Below are positions 5,840 to 6,147 of a stretch of 6,147 nucleotides of DNA, one piece after another. Under the pieces are notes generated by a model. That model was not told the origin of the DNA. It searched no databases and saw nothing but the letters and a program-made list of their open reading frames with translations. The position numbers and the translations under genes were made by a program. The stretch's first letter is position 1; every line of letters starts with the position of its first letter. Location of the stretch: contig JBBIKH010000206.1 in assembly GCA_037445575.1 (NCBI GenBank), forward strand, positions 1 through 6,147, in the 5' to 3' direction. The DNA is from Oleimicrobium sp037445575. Its GTDB lineage: Bacteria > Zhuqueibacterota > Zhuqueibacteria > JANLFK01 > Oleimicrobiaceae.

Positions 5840-6147
5840 TCAGGTCCTCCCCAGAGCCTCTCGCTCTTGCGTCCGTTTACCTCCTGCGGTTTGCGCGGCC
5901 TGCTGTGATGTCTTTCGCGTGCTGGAGTGGGCGTCAAAAGGATCCACCCTTGCGACCGTGGTGGTTTTCCTCTGCCGGGCTGCCATGGAGCTCGCCCCTG
6001 GCCGAAAGTCCTCACTTGCTGGTCGGGGCTCCGCCGCAAACACTGCCAGGTGCTTCAATAGGCTTGCCAGGCGTTGCGGATCAGCACCCCCTGTTCTGCG
6101 ACTGGCCGCGTTCCGCAAGATCCAGGACATGCGTCCTGCCTTCGCCC
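5840..6147 (-). CDS. Possible 3' part of a gene running in from beyond the right edge; unidentified
   Basis: One minus-strand frame is open from the window edge to a TGA at 5840-5842, about 101 codons. An ATG at 6130 is internal to it, with no convincing Shine-Dalgarno. The predicted product is rich in Arg, Ala, Ser and Gln, low in Cys, and ends in a polar basic tail. I recognise no domain. The frame directly antisense to it is also open to the edge, but it gives a Cys-rich, less protein-like product. Chance openness in GC-rich DNA is a real alternative. If it is a gene, its product would be the upstream neighbour of the ligase cluster. Confidence 0.2.
   Translation of the reverse strand, partial: AKAGRMSWILRNAASRRTGGADPQRLASLLKHLAVFAAEPRPASEDFRPGASSMAARQRKTTTVARVDPFDAHSSTRKTSQQAAQTAGGKRTQEREALGRT
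6123..6138. repeat. 6-bp inverted repeat CAGGAC atgc GTCCTG
   Basis: A perfect 6-bp dyad with a 4-nt centre close to the right edge. No T run follows on either strand within the window. It overlaps the only ATG (6130) of the unidentified minus-strand frame. Confidence 0.3.

Larger units (their letters stand above)
5246..6147. other. Stretch of about 900 bp without a recognisable gene
   Basis: No frame on either strand gives a protein I can identify. Open frames exist on both strands, but they lack a well-placed Shine-Dalgarno, and the bases overlap several inverted repeats. The stretch holds the hairpin next to the cluster promoter, a 7+3+7 dyad, a weak plus-strand promoter-like pair, a 14-bp long-range inverted repeat, a 12-bp palindrome, a weak plus-strand terminator-like hairpin and, at the far right, a frame open to the window edge. 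It did not match what I know of tmRNA, RNase P RNA, SRP RNA, rRNA or an intact tRNA. A structured non-coding RNA or decayed sequence is possible. Confidence 0.5.

Noticed and set aside
5542..6039. 165-codon minus-strand frame
   Set aside because: Low-complexity, Arg/Pro/Ser-rich product running through the long inverted repeat and the palindrome, with no Shine-Dalgarno. Typical of a chance frame in GC-rich DNA.

Overview
The window reads as ordinary bacterial chromosome with a fairly high G+C content. It has four confident protein genes and about 1 kb at the right end with no recognisable gene. All four genes have Shine-Dalgarno sequences, three of four start with GTG, and the one strong promoter is of the sigma70 type. 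This fits a bacterium but does not fix a phylum. There is no phage, IS, CRISPR or rRNA signal.

Layout. At the left edge a plus-strand mazG (47-817) encodes a two-domain nucleoside triphosphate pyrophosphohydrolase. It converges, across a 25-bp gap, on a minus-strand cluster. In transcription order (right to left) the cluster is an AMP-forming acyl-CoA ligase-like protein (5097-3574), an EF-G paralogue of the EF-G2 type (3516-1420) and a HIT-family nucleotide phosphorylase/hydrolase (1343-843). A near-consensus promoter (TTGACT, 17-bp spacer, TATACT; 5217-5245) faces the ligase and probably drives all three genes. The two intercistronic gaps (57 and 76 bp) each hold a hairpin. The one between the EF-G gene and the HIT gene has a 9-bp perfect stem followed by a short T run, so it may act as an attenuator.

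Functional theme. MazG and the HIT protein both handle nucleotides (non-canonical NTPs or alarmones, and dinucleoside polyphosphates). The EF-G2-type factor lacks the usual catalytic histidine of translational GTPases (DAPGY instead of DTPGH). The ligase departs from the ANL consensus at three signature positions, including the A10 catalytic lysine, which is arginine here. A stress or starvation role for the cluster is an inference, not something the sequence proves.

Right end (5246-6147). This stretch has no gene I can identify. It holds several dyad symmetries: a GC-rich hairpin beside the promoter, a 7+3+7 inverted repeat, a 14-bp perfect inverted repeat with a 54-nt loop, and a 12-bp palindrome. 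A weak plus-strand promoter-like pair (5462-5489) and a weak terminator-like hairpin (5777-5794) could bound a roughly 300-nt transcript. The final ~300 bp carries a low-confidence open frame on the minus strand that runs off the window.
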